A DNA stretch of 5,770 nt from Cryomorphaceae bacterium (GCA_027485365.1 JAIXRD010000195.1:1-5770); one strand, 5' to 3'; shown: positions 1 through 5,770, counted from the stretch's first letter. The notes: generated from the sequence alone by a model not told the origin. Numbers and translations: made by a program.

Positions 1-171
1 ATGGCTATTAAAAAATATTTGTTTTTCTAATCAATTAGAAATGATTCAATGGATTCAAGTGATTTTGAATGGGTAGAATGGCGTGCATTGACGGACTTAA
101 TTCCAGATCAAATGACCTTCCCAATAGATAAGATAGTTGTTACTGAATTAAAGGATTCGTTACTAAAATAG
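1..171 (+). other. Left-edge stretch with short open frames, possible tail or remnant of an upstream gene
   Basis: No complete gene is convincing here. One forward frame is open from base 2 to a TAG at 74-76 (24 residues, beginning WLLKNIC) and could be the C-terminus of a gene that starts before the window. A second forward frame gives a 40-residue peptide from ATG at 49 to TAG at 169-171 (begins MDSSDFEWVEW, then RALTDLIPDQMTF and PIDKIVV). Its composition looks protein-like, as if it were the C-terminal end of a larger enzyme, but that frame has a TAA at 28-30. A frameshift joining the first frame to the second near 45-75 is one explanation; chance is another. The function is not recognised. 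Confidence 0.25.
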
Positions 172-266
172 TGGTTTTTGCTTTTTTATTTTTCTCCTTA
201 GGTTTCAATAGGATTATTCTATGTATTTTTGGCTTTTACATGAACTAACTCAAACTTCAACAGCAT
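172..266 (+). promoter_or_regulatory. Upstream region of the XRE gene with a Bacteroidota-type -7 box
   Basis: This T-rich non-coding stretch contains TATTTTTG at 224-231, an exact fit to the Bacteroidota -7 consensus TAnnTTTG on the + strand. The -33 element is weak: TTAG at 198-201 or TTTC at 203-206 lie at roughly the right distance. Transcription would begin near 236-239, leaving about 30 bases of leader before the ATG at 267. There is no Shine-Dalgarno sequence, as is usual in this phylum. I saw no clear operator palindrome for autoregulation. Confidence 0.5.
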
Positions 267-545
267 ATGGCAACGAATTCAGATAAAGACCTATTGATAA
301 ATGTTGGAAAGCAAATTAGATTAATTCGCAAAAAACAAGGAAAAGCACTTAAGGATTTAGCGCAGGCCGTAGGAATGGAACCTTCAAATTTATCTGTAAT
401 TGAAAACGGTAAATCGAACCCGCAATTATTGACCTATGTTAAAATTGCGTCAGCCTTGAATTGTACAATGGGGGACTTATTTGATTTCCCTTTTGAATAT
501 GATAAGTTAGAGCAGTCTTATATGCCAAGAAAGCATAACCTGTAA
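267..545 (+). CDS. Small XRE-family helix-turn-helix transcriptional regulator
   Basis: A 92-residue protein made almost entirely of one Cro/C1-type (XRE, HTH_3) DNA-binding domain at about residues 13-71. The turn-forming helix is LKDLAQAVG (28-36), followed by the recognition helix around EPSNLSVIENGK (38-49); the S-x-IENGKSNP pattern is the family hallmark. The helix PQLLTYVKIASALN (52-65) completes the fold and MGDLFDF (68-74) ends it. No sensor or protease domain follows, only a short basic tail, so it probably acts as a dimeric DNA-binding protein. An in-frame TAA at 246-248 leaves ATG 267 as the only plausible start. The neighbouring gene converges on it, so it is monocistronic on the right side. 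Its targets are unknown. A link to the polysaccharide genes beyond 1490 is possible but has no support in the sequence. Confidence 0.92.
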   Translation: MATNSDKDLLINVGKQIRLIRKKQGKALKDLAQAVGMEPSNLSVIENGKSNPQLLTYVKIASALNCTMGDLFDFPFEYDKLEQSYMPRKHNL

Positions 546-549
546 AAGC

Positions 550-1440
550 CTATTTGTTAAAATTCTCTGCGACGATTAGTTCCTTGGTGCCGTGGGTCCA
601 AGTATAAAATCCTTCCCCAGATTTTACGCCTTTCTTACCAGCCATAACCATGTTTACCAACAAGGGACATGGCGCATATTTCGGATTTCCGAATCCGTCG
701 TGTAATACGCGTAAAATAGCAAGACAAACGTCTAACCCGATAAAATCTGCGAGTTGTAAGGGTCCCATTGGATGAGCCATCCCTAATTTCATTACCGTAT
801 CAATTTCCGCTACGCCGGCCACACCTTCATATAAGGTGTAAATTGCTTCATTTATCATTGGCATTAATATGCGGTTAGCAACAAACCCCGGATAGTCGTT
901 CACCTCAACAGGAACTTTATTCAGTTTTTTAGACATATCCATAATCGTGTTAGTTACTTCATCTGAAGTAGAATACCCACGGATTATTTCAACTAACTTC
1001 ATTACCGGAACAGGATTCATGAAATGCATACCAATGACCTTGTCCGGTCGTCCAGTTACCGAAGCAATTTGGGTAATGGAAATCGAAGATGTATTTGTAG
1101 CTAAAATTACAGAAGGATCTGTTAGCGCATCCAACTCTTTAAATATCTTAAGTTTCAAGTTAACGTTCTCCGTTGCTGCTTCTACTACCAGCGATACTCC
1201 TTCAACCCCTGACTTCATGTCGGTATGCGTAGTTAAATTAGCTAAGGTTGCTTCTTTCTCTGCTTCTGTCAGCGCACCTTTACTTACTTGTCGGTCAAGG
1301 TTTTTACTTATAGTAGCAATCGCTTTATCTAACGCGGGTTGAGATATATCAATGATGTTTACTTGGTGTCCAAATTGGGCAAATACGTGAGCAATTCCAT
1401 TTCCCATGGTTCCAGCTCCAATAACCGCTACGTGTTTCAT
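550..1440 (-). CDS. hbd: 3-hydroxybutyryl-CoA dehydrogenase (3-hydroxyacyl-CoA dehydrogenase family)
   Basis: A 296-residue cytoplasmic NAD(P)-dependent enzyme that interconverts 3-hydroxybutyryl-CoA and acetoacetyl-CoA, used in fatty-acid or amino-acid breakdown or in butanoate metabolism. The N-terminal Rossmann fold opens with VAVIGAGTMGNGIA (dinucleotide motif, residues 4-17). The 3HCDH signature HFMNPVPVMKLVEII lies at 139-153. The C-terminal helical domain starts near DYPGFVANRI (182-191) and ends with GVKSGEGFYTW (271-281). The four residues known to matter in the human homologue, Ser, His, Glu and Asn, correspond to S118, H139, E151 and N189 with the same spacings (21, 12 and 38), so the enzyme should be active. 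Length is normal for stand-alone HBD/PaaH-type enzymes. The frame is open upstream to an ATG at 1545, but homology begins at the Met at 1440 and a promoter box lies at 1461-1468, so 1440 is the start. It is not functionally linked to the flippase next door. Confidence 0.96.
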   Translation of the reverse strand: MKHVAVIGAGTMGNGIAHVFAQFGHQVNIIDISQPALDKAIATISKNLDRQVSKGALTEAEKEATLANLTTHTDMKSGVEGVSLVVEAATENVNLKLKIFKELDALTDPSVILATNTSSISITQIASVTGRPDKVIGMHFMNPVPVMKLVEIIRGYSTSDEVTNTIMDMSKKLNKVPVEVNDYPGFVANRILMPMINEAIYTLYEGVAGVAEIDTVMKLGMAHPMGPLQLADFIGLDVCLAILRVLHDGFGNPKYAPCPLLVNMVMAGKKGVKSGEGFYTWTHGTKELIVAENFNK

Positions 1441-1451
1441 ACATTTCTGAA

Positions 1452-1483
1452 TTAGTCCGACAAATATAATCATAGTATCTTTG
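1452..1483 (+). promoter_or_regulatory. Promoter for the first flippase gene, with nearly no leader
   Basis: TATCTTTG at 1476-1483 matches TAnnTTTG exactly. TTAG at 1452-1455 matches the TTTG -33 element at three of four bases and is centred 26 bases upstream of the -7 box, the expected distance. The -7 box ends only 6 bases before the flippase ATG at 1490, so the transcript would start at or within a few bases of the start codon. The box lies back-to-back with the minus-strand -7 box, 7 bases away. Confidence 0.55.
1461..1468 (-). promoter_or_regulatory. -7 promoter box for the 3-hydroxybutyryl-CoA dehydrogenase gene
   Basis: The + strand reads CAAATATA, which is TATATTTG on the minus strand and an exact match to the Bacteroidota TAnnTTTG element. 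Transcription would start near 1453-1456, giving a leader of about 15 bases to the ATG at 1440. The region 26 bases upstream (about 1489-1492), where the -33 box should be, is a poor match. It would lie inside the first codons of the divergent flippase gene. Confidence 0.55.
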
Positions 1484-1489
1484 TATTGA

Positions 1490-2785
1490 ATGCCATTACA
1501 AAGAATAAGACAGTTCACTAAGAGCGATGTATTTAAATCGTTCACCGTGCTTTTTTCAGGGACCTTAATGGCTCAAGTGATAGGGTATGCCATCGCACCG
1601 ATTTTAACCCGACTTTATTCCAACGCGGAAATGGGTGAAATGCTTTATTACATGCGTTTAATTGCTTTCATTTCTTCGATTGCCACCTTGCGATATGAAG
1701 CGGCTCTTCCCTTACCTAAACGGGATGAGCATTCCTATTTGATGTATCGGTTTGTGTATTTATTTTCTTTTTGGCTCTTAGTTTTTATTGCCTGTTTTTT
1801 ATTAGTCTTTTCCCTGGTGTTTGATCTAATGAGTCTTCAACCATGGTTTATACTTTGTGTAATACTCGGGGCGGCCGCTATGATCGTTATTAATGTGGGC
1901 ACGAGCTGGGCCGTTCGTAGCGGAACGTATGGCATAATTTCCCGACAAAAAATCACCAACTCCTTGGTTTCTAATGCACTTAAATGGGGATTCTTTTTCT
2001 TGAATTGGAAATCCTTCGGACTTATTCTTGCTACCCTATTGGGATTTATCGTTTCTGCACTTGAATTTATTTGGGACTTTCGAAAAACGCATCATCGGTT
2101 CCGAGCGTTGTTTTCTCCGCGTAAAACCCGTGTAGTACTCAAAGAACATCGGGAGTTTCCGCTATTGAATCTTCCACATGTGTTCATTGACAACGGCAGG
2201 GATATGTTGCTTGCAACCTTGATTTTGGCGTATTTCGGCGAAGCAGTTTATGGTTCTTATGGTCACGCATATCAAATGCTACGTATTCCATTGATGTTGG
2301 TAGGTGTTTCTGTTGGACAACTCTTTTATAACCGTTCCTCTGAAGCAATGCACAAAAAAAAGGAACTTACACCGATTCTTACAAAAACCATTGGTGTGCT
2401 TACCTTGATTTCTATTATTCCCTTCACCGTGCTCTTTTTCTATGGCACCGAGATCTTCGGTTTTGTTTTTGGAACTACCTGGGGAATAGCAGGTACTTAT
2501 GCAGAAACGATGGCCTTTTGGTTAATGGTTAACTTTGTCTTATCTCCGATTTCAGCACTTCCTTTATTGCTTAACAAACAACGTTATGCCTTGATTATGG
2601 GCGTGGTGAGTTCCTTAATTCAAGTGATACCCTTTTGGTTTTTCCCCTTGTTCTACGGTAAATCATCGGCAGTATTTATTTTAACCTTGCAAACGGTATC
2701 CTATGTTCAAGCCATTTGGTTGATCTTTACCTTGTACTTGTATTATCGATTTGCCTTGGCTTCAGACGCTAACATACCGGAGTAA
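1490..2785 (+). CDS. wzx: Wzx-type polysaccharide flippase (first of two)
   Basis: A 431-residue polytopic inner-membrane protein of the polysaccharide-export MOP superfamily, with about 12 hydrophobic segments (for example near 18-38, 86-113, 118-138, 173-195, 265-280, 300-318, 366-388 and 393-418). Its expected role is to move lipid-linked oligosaccharide units from the cytoplasmic to the periplasmic face for polymerisation. Family traits are the N-terminal GTLMAQVIG (24-32), ILTRLYS (38-44), SSIATLRYEAAL (62-73) followed by PKRDE (76-80), and the late block FVFGTTWGIAG (325-335) then LSPIS (351-355). The start at 1490 is supported because the second flippase places the same motifs at identical residue numbers from its own Met. 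The likely leader is only a few bases. The substrate cannot be read from the sequence. The 3' end overlaps an antisense frame. Confidence 0.92.
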   Translation: MPLQRIRQFTKSDVFKSFTVLFSGTLMAQVIGYAIAPILTRLYSNAEMGEMLYYMRLIAFISSIATLRYEAALPLPKRDEHSYLMYRFVYLFSFWLLVFIACFLLVFSLVFDLMSLQPWFILCVILGAAAMIVINVGTSWAVRSGTYGIISRQKITNSLVSNALKWGFFFLNWKSFGLILATLLGFIVSALEFIWDFRKTHHRFRALFSPRKTRVVLKEHREFPLLNLPHVFIDNGRDMLLATLILAYFGEAVYGSYGHAYQMLRIPLMLVGVSVGQLFYNRSSEAMHKKKELTPILTKTIGVLTLISIIPFTVLFFYGTEIFGFVFGTTWGIAGTYAETMAFWLMVNFVLSPISALPLLLNKQRYALIMGVVSSLIQVIPFWFFPLFYGKSSAVFILTLQTVSYVQAIWLIFTLYLYYRFALASDANIPE

Positions 2786-2976
2786 ATCCCCTTAAATAGT
2801 TCAGCATTAGCGCTTTTTGTGGCCCGTTGATTTATAAGTTCACGGTTGTAATGTTGAACCTTTTCCACATCCAATTCGAGCCCTCGTTTTATGGCTAGAA
2901 TTCGGTTTTGACAAAGCACTGCTTTTCGTTTCAATCGGTATGATAATTTACCATCGGATTGTAATTGCGCGGTCAT
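2743..2976 (-). pseudogene. Antisense 77-residue frame in the flippase spacer, possible remnant of a lost gene
   Basis: From ATG at 2976 to TAA at 2743-2745 the minus strand encodes 77 residues rich in Lys, Arg, Asn, Gln and Glu (RLKRKAVLCQNR, LAIKRGLELDVEKV, then NQRATKSANAELFK). It looks like the amphipathic C-terminal end of a larger protein. The same frame stays open leftward through the whole 288-base spacer and on past 3073 into the antisense of the second flippase, including a hydrophobic run (ILVFIELFLSYF). All three + frames of the spacer contain stops. A frame open for about 96 codons of non-coding, AT-rich DNA is unlikely by chance. The best reading is the C-terminal remnant of a gene, perhaps a glycosyltransferase, cut off when the second flippase block was inserted. 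A small functional gene is the alternative, and a chance frame remains possible. The last 43 bases overlap the 3' end of the first flippase. Confidence 0.35.
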
Positions 2977-3021
2977 TGCATTACAGCGGAAATAGCTCAG
3001 AAATAACTCGATAAAAACAAG

Positions 3022-3029
3022 TATATTTG
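3022..3029 (+). promoter_or_regulatory. -7 promoter box for the second flippase and polymerase genes
   Basis: TATATTTG in the spacer matches TAnnTTTG exactly. Transcription would start near 3034-3037, giving a leader of about 38 bases to the ATG at 3074. No good TTTG-like -33 element is seen around 2998-3001, so this may be a weak or factor-dependent promoter. If used, it would make the second flippase, polymerase and AsnB genes a unit separate from the first flippase. Confidence 0.4.
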
Positions 3030-3073
3030 GTGGATTCTTGCACGGTTTCAATCCTTGAATAAGAAGTCCATTA

Positions 3074-4360
3074 ATGATTCGGAAATATACAAAGCAACTG
3101 GCAAAAATTGAATTCGTGAAGAATTCATTCACACTGATCACAGGAACTCTTGTTGCCCAGGTATTTCCGATTATCCTTCAACCGTTTTTAAGAAGATTGT
3201 ACGAACCATCTGATTTTGGTGTTCTTGCGTTGTATGCAACATTACTCAGTGTATTTTATTCTTTTGCAACATTGAAATACGACAGTACTGTTATGTTGCC
3301 CAAAAAAGACGAAGATGCCGCAAATCTTGTAGCGGGAAGTGTTTTTACCTCTTTGATTATTTCAATCTTGCTCTTTCTATTGTTTTTACTATTCAACGTG
3401 CAGATCATAGCGCTGCTTTCGCTGCCCGAGATTATGCGATTTTGGCTGTTAATCTTACCCTTGTCTATTTTTCTGTTTTCGAGTTCACAGGTATTCAACT
3501 ATTGGTTGATTAGGAAGAAAGCTTTTAAATCATCCTCACTCAACAAGGTATACCGTCGCGGTGCAGAAGGGGTATCACAGGTTGGACTGGGTGTTACTTT
3601 TTTCGGCTCAGGTTTAGTTGTCGGTAACATTGTCGGGGATTTGACGAATTTTATTTCCAGCTATTATCAAGCGGTCAAGAGTGGATTTCACTTAAAAGCA
3701 CTAAAAAAGTTGAAGATCATTGCGCTTTTTAAAAGATATTCAAGTTTTCCCAAGTACAATGCGTTACCCGCTCTGTTGGACACCATAAGCCTGTCGATCC
3801 CGGTTATCTTATTGAATAAATTCTATGGGGGTGAGGTCACAGGTTATTTCGATCTGTCGAGAATGTTCATGGCCCTGCCATTGGCACTCATATCGGTTTC
3901 CATTTCTCAGGTACTTTTTCAGGATATTTCGGTTAGGATCAGGGATAAAAAAACTATTGAAGATGTTTTAAAAAGAATTATCAAAATCCTTGCAGTCGCA
4001 GCTGGATTGATCGTTTTGATCGGCATGTTGTTCAGTGTGCCACTTTTTACCTTGGTTTTTGGCGAAAAATGGGAGCTTTCGGGAGTGATGACCACTATTT
4101 TGATCCCTGCCTACGGCTTGCGCTTTTTAGTAACTCCATTAACGATTACGTTTAATGCGTTGGAAAAGATCTTTTGGATCAGCCTTTGGCAGCTTGTTTA
4201 TTTTATAATGATCTGTTCACTTTTCTTTCTAGATGGAATAAGTGTTACAGAATTTCTTTATGTTTACCTCACGATAGATGTTATCGCGTATGTCATTTAT
4301 TTTTTACTACTGAGGTGGCAGGTGCGTAATTATGAAAAAAACCGAATTTTAAATGCGTGA
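3074..4360 (+). CDS. wzx: Wzx-type polysaccharide flippase (second of two)
   Basis: A 428-residue polytopic membrane protein of the same family as the first flippase, with about 12 hydrophobic segments (near 19-37, 48-66, 88-108, 122-143, 165-198, 232-248, 264-283, 302-328, 337-360, 366-386 and 394-414). The N-terminal landmarks are GTLVAQV (24-30), LRRLYEPSDFG (39-49), SFATLKYD (63-70) and LPKKDEDAA (75-83); the late block is LVFGEKWELSG (327-337) followed by TPLT (354-357). By hand count 27 of residues 11-80 are identical to the first flippase without gaps; the rest is much more diverged, so this is not a recent duplication. It presumably translocates the lipid-linked repeat unit that the overlapping Wzy polymerase joins. 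ATG 3074 gives the same distance to the conserved motifs as in the first flippase. Its stop codon lies inside the start of the polymerase gene. Confidence 0.92.
   Translation: MIRKYTKQLAKIEFVKNSFTLITGTLVAQVFPIILQPFLRRLYEPSDFGVLALYATLLSVFYSFATLKYDSTVMLPKKDEDAANLVAGSVFTSLIISILLFLLFLLFNVQIIALLSLPEIMRFWLLILPLSIFLFSSSQVFNYWLIRKKAFKSSSLNKVYRRGAEGVSQVGLGVTFFGSGLVVGNIVGDLTNFISSYYQAVKSGFHLKALKKLKIIALFKRYSSFPKYNALPALLDTISLSIPVILLNKFYGGEVTGYFDLSRMFMALPLALISVSISQVLFQDISVRIRDKKTIEDVLKRIIKILAVAAGLIVLIGMLFSVPLFTLVFGEKWELSGVMTTILIPAYGLRFLVTPLTITFNALEKIFWISLWQLVYFIMICSLFFLDGISVTEFLYVYLTIDVIAYVIYFLLLRWQVRNYEKNRILNA
4353..4360 (+). other. Stop-start overlap coupling flippase and polymerase translation
   Basis: The bases ATGCGTGA hold the polymerase ATG (4353-4355) and the flippase TGA (4358-4360) in different frames. 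Such overlaps normally mean one transcript and coupled translation, so these two membrane proteins are probably made together for the same glycan. The preceding bases are A-rich and carry no Shine-Dalgarno sequence. Confidence 0.75.
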
Positions 4361-5558
4361 GAAGTTAAAAACCGCCTTCAGTGTGAATGGTCTTTTTTGG
4401 TCATACTCGTTGGTATTCTTTCTAATCCTATATGGTGTGTTTGAAGTTTGTCAGTCAAAGTATATTGGGAATTTGGCACTATACTTCGCTGTTTTTACAT
4501 CAGCATATTGGGCTTTATTCTTTCTCGTAAAGAAGTTGGAATTCAAAAGTCGTGTTTTTGAGTTCCCTTCGGCATTGTTAAACGTTGTCAATCCTCTAAG
4601 TTTGATCAGTATCAGTGTTCTATTCATTTTCGTTCATTTCATCTTTATAAATGGGTTTCCATCTATTCAAGCCTTGGGAGTTTTAAAGCTAAGTGAAGTT
4701 GTTAAACTAAGAGCATCGATCACTGAATCGGTTCCATCATGGGTCAACTATATGTTCAGCTGGAATCTTAAAGCTATAATTCCATTTACATTGGCAATAC
4801 TTTTTCTGAAAGGAGAAAAGAAATTGTATTGGATCTTTTATTTCATTGCCATTACCTATGCTTTTTTACTCATGCAGAAGAGCTTCATCTTGCTTGTTTT
4901 GGCACCAGTAGGGATTATCGCTCTGTTTAAGAAAAAATGGTTTTATGTCCTTAAGTACGGATTAAGTTCAATCGTTATCGTTTTTTTTCTGACCTATATT
5001 CAGAATGTAACAATGAGGGGAGGTGTCAACGACATACAACTGGATTATGAGAAGAAAACGCAATCGGCAGGTTCGATTATCATGAATATTTTTCTCGGTT
5101 TGAAGGATAGGGTTGCGGTGACGCCCGGGAGAATAGTAACCAAATGGTTCGATCATATTCCGAAAGACAAACCATTTCTAAACGGTAATGGATTTAAGAT
5201 TTACACTAAAATAAGTGGTGGAGAATTTCATGATTACACGAAAGAATTGTATCCATTGGTTTATCAAGAAAATGCACAACATGGATTAAAAGGAACGGTG
5301 AATGTAGCAGGTTTTATGAGGGGGTATGCTAATTTTGGGGTGTTTGGCCTAGTGCTGGCAGCAATTGGACTTGCCTTGTTTCTTGTCATCATCGAACTTA
5401 TTTTTAAAGAACAAACGCTGTTGAAATTTGCGTTGAACATTTTCCCCTTGGTCATGCTAAGTTCTTCATCGTTATTAACGATCATGTTCAGTGGTGGATG
5501 GTTACTTACGATTGTTCTTTTTGTTGTATACAGGACTCATGTAAAGTCTACTGGATGA
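4353..5558 (+). CDS. wzy: Wzy-type oligosaccharide repeat-unit (O-antigen) polymerase
   Basis: A 401-residue inner-membrane protein with about ten hydrophobic segments (near 14-34, 41-60, 75-101, 139-152, 158-175, 178-192, 200-216, 324-350, 358-380 and 382-394). It has one large, mostly hydrophilic loop at about 217-320. This layout, with a long periplasmic loop in the C-terminal half, is the signature of Wzy polymerases, which join flipped repeat units into a chain on the lipid carrier. Wzy proteins are very divergent, so the call rests on topology, context and loop features: RVAVTPGRIVTKWF (253-266), FLNGNGF (275-281) and GTVNVAGFMRGYANFGVFG (314-332), which resemble other oligosaccharide repeat-unit polymerases. 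The 8-base overlap with the flippase strongly supports a joint role. The glycosidic linkage made cannot be predicted. An O-antigen ligase is the main alternative, but the pairing with Wzx makes it less likely. Confidence 0.85.
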   Translation: MREKLKTAFSVNGLFWSYSLVFFLILYGVFEVCQSKYIGNLALYFAVFTSAYWALFFLVKKLEFKSRVFEFPSALLNVVNPLSLISISVLFIFVHFIFINGFPSIQALGVLKLSEVVKLRASITESVPSWVNYMFSWNLKAIIPFTLAILFLKGEKKLYWIFYFIAITYAFLLMQKSFILLVLAPVGIIALFKKKWFYVLKYGLSSIVIVFFLTYIQNVTMRGGVNDIQLDYEKKTQSAGSIIMNIFLGLKDRVAVTPGRIVTKWFDHIPKDKPFLNGNGFKIYTKISGGEFHDYTKELYPLVYQENAQHGLKGTVNVAGFMRGYANFGVFGLVLAAIGLALFLVIIELIFKEQTLLKFALNIFPLVMLSSSSLLTIMFSGGWLLTIVLFVVYRTHVKSTG

Positions 5559-5587
5559 ATACCAAAAACACTGTAAATACTTGTTGA

Positions 5588-5770
5588 ATGTGTGGGATAA
5601 GTGGTATTGTAAATAGAATGGATCAGCCTGTTGAGCAGGCAGAGATCCAGCATATGACTGATGTTGTCGCACATCGCGGACCTGATGGCTCCGGATTTTG
5701 GCATGGTCCAAATTTCGCCTTCGGTCATCGACGTTTGTCGATTATCGATCTTTCCGATAATGGTCACCAG
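5588..5770 (+). CDS. asnB: Asparagine synthase-type glutamine amidotransferase (AsnB-like), 5' part only
   Basis: Only the first 61 codons are in the window; the gene runs off the right edge. The start MCGISGIVNR is diagnostic of class II (Ntn) glutamine amidotransferases: Cys2 becomes the N-terminal nucleophile after Met removal, which fixes the start at 5588. AHRGPDGSG (28-36) and FGHRRLSIIDLS (45-56) are the conserved glutamine-site motifs of asparagine synthase B, with the expected Arg49. The domain releases ammonia from glutamine; the missing C-terminal domain would activate the acceptor with ATP. AsnB-like genes are frequent in bacterial polysaccharide clusters, where known or proposed roles include amidation of uronic acids, so that is as likely as plain asparagine synthesis. 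It lies 29 bases after the polymerase stop with no promoter box or terminator between, so it is probably in the same operon. Confidence 0.95.
   Translation, partial: MCGISGIVNRMDQPVEQAEIQHMTDVVAHRGPDGSGFWHGPNFAFGHRRLSIIDLSDNGHQ

Noticed and set aside
165..200. T-rich run after the short left-edge frame as a terminator
   Set aside because: No stable GC-bearing stem precedes the T runs, only a weak A/T pairing.
267..545. XRE protein as dedicated regulator of the polysaccharide cluster
   Set aside because: It is separated from the cluster by an oppositely oriented metabolic gene, and I see no shared operator-like repeats at 200-266, 1440-1490 and 2990-3073.
947..1342. 131-residue + frame opposite the dehydrogenase gene
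   Set aside because: It lies wholly antisense to a gene with clear family motifs and intact catalytic residues. Its Ser/Thr-rich composition is typical of an antisense shadow.
1441..1545. A longer dehydrogenase start at 1545 adding 35 N-terminal residues
   Set aside because: The Rossmann fold of the family begins at the Met at 1440. The extra residues show no homology-like features, cover a -7 promoter box and would run antisense over the flippase start.
2800..2825. Possible terminator after the first flippase (AGCGCT followed by five T)
   Set aside because: The stem is only about 3 base pairs with no sensible loop, so it does not make a credible intrinsic terminator.
3256..3498. 80-residue minus frame inside the second flippase gene
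   Set aside because: Antisense to a well-supported membrane protein; low-complexity Lys/Asn/Ser-rich product with no recognisable motif.
4968..5485. Two minus frames (62 and 73 residues) inside the polymerase gene
   Set aside because: Both are fully antisense to the polymerase, lack recognisable motifs and have no promoter-like sequence of their own.
5502..5767. Two overlapping minus frames (69 and 76 residues) at the right end
   Set aside because: They overlap each other and lie mostly antisense to the AsnB start, whose MCGI motif is unmistakable.

Overview
The window looks like a piece of a Bacteroidota chromosome, most likely Flavobacteriia or a close relative. Coding is AT-rich, start codons lack Shine-Dalgarno sequences, and several genes are preceded by the Bacteroidota -7 promoter element TAnnTTTG. 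The protein sequences also have a Bacteroidota flavour, but I cannot name a genus without a search.

Left part (1-1440): about 266 bases with no convincing complete gene, only short open frames that may be the tail or remnant of an upstream gene. A small XRE-type DNA-binding protein follows (267-545, +). It converges, with a 4-base gap, on a complete 3-hydroxybutyryl-CoA dehydrogenase gene (550-1440, -). This gene belongs to acyl-CoA metabolism and marks the edge of the surface-polysaccharide region.

Right part (1490-5770, all main genes on +): a polysaccharide assembly cluster. It starts with a Wzx-type flippase (1490-2785). A 288-base spacer carries a suggestive antisense reading frame and a promoter candidate. 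A second, diverged Wzx-type flippase (3074-4360) overlaps by 8 bases a Wzy-type oligosaccharide repeat-unit polymerase (4353-5558). Twenty-nine bases further on begins an AsnB-type glutamine-dependent amidotransferase (5588 to beyond the window end). In the Wzx/Wzy pathway, lipid-linked oligosaccharide units are built on the cytoplasmic face, flipped by Wzx, and joined by Wzy on the periplasmic face. AsnB-like enzymes in such clusters often amidate sugar acids. The glycosyltransferases and sugar-nucleotide enzymes must lie further to the right.

The main points of interest are the tandem pair of flippases, an antisense frame between them that may be the remnant of a replaced gene, and closely packed divergent promoters at 1452-1483 that imply a nearly leaderless flippase transcript. 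I found no RNA genes, CRISPR array, insertion sequence or convincing terminator hairpin, and no evidence of a wholly new kind of system.
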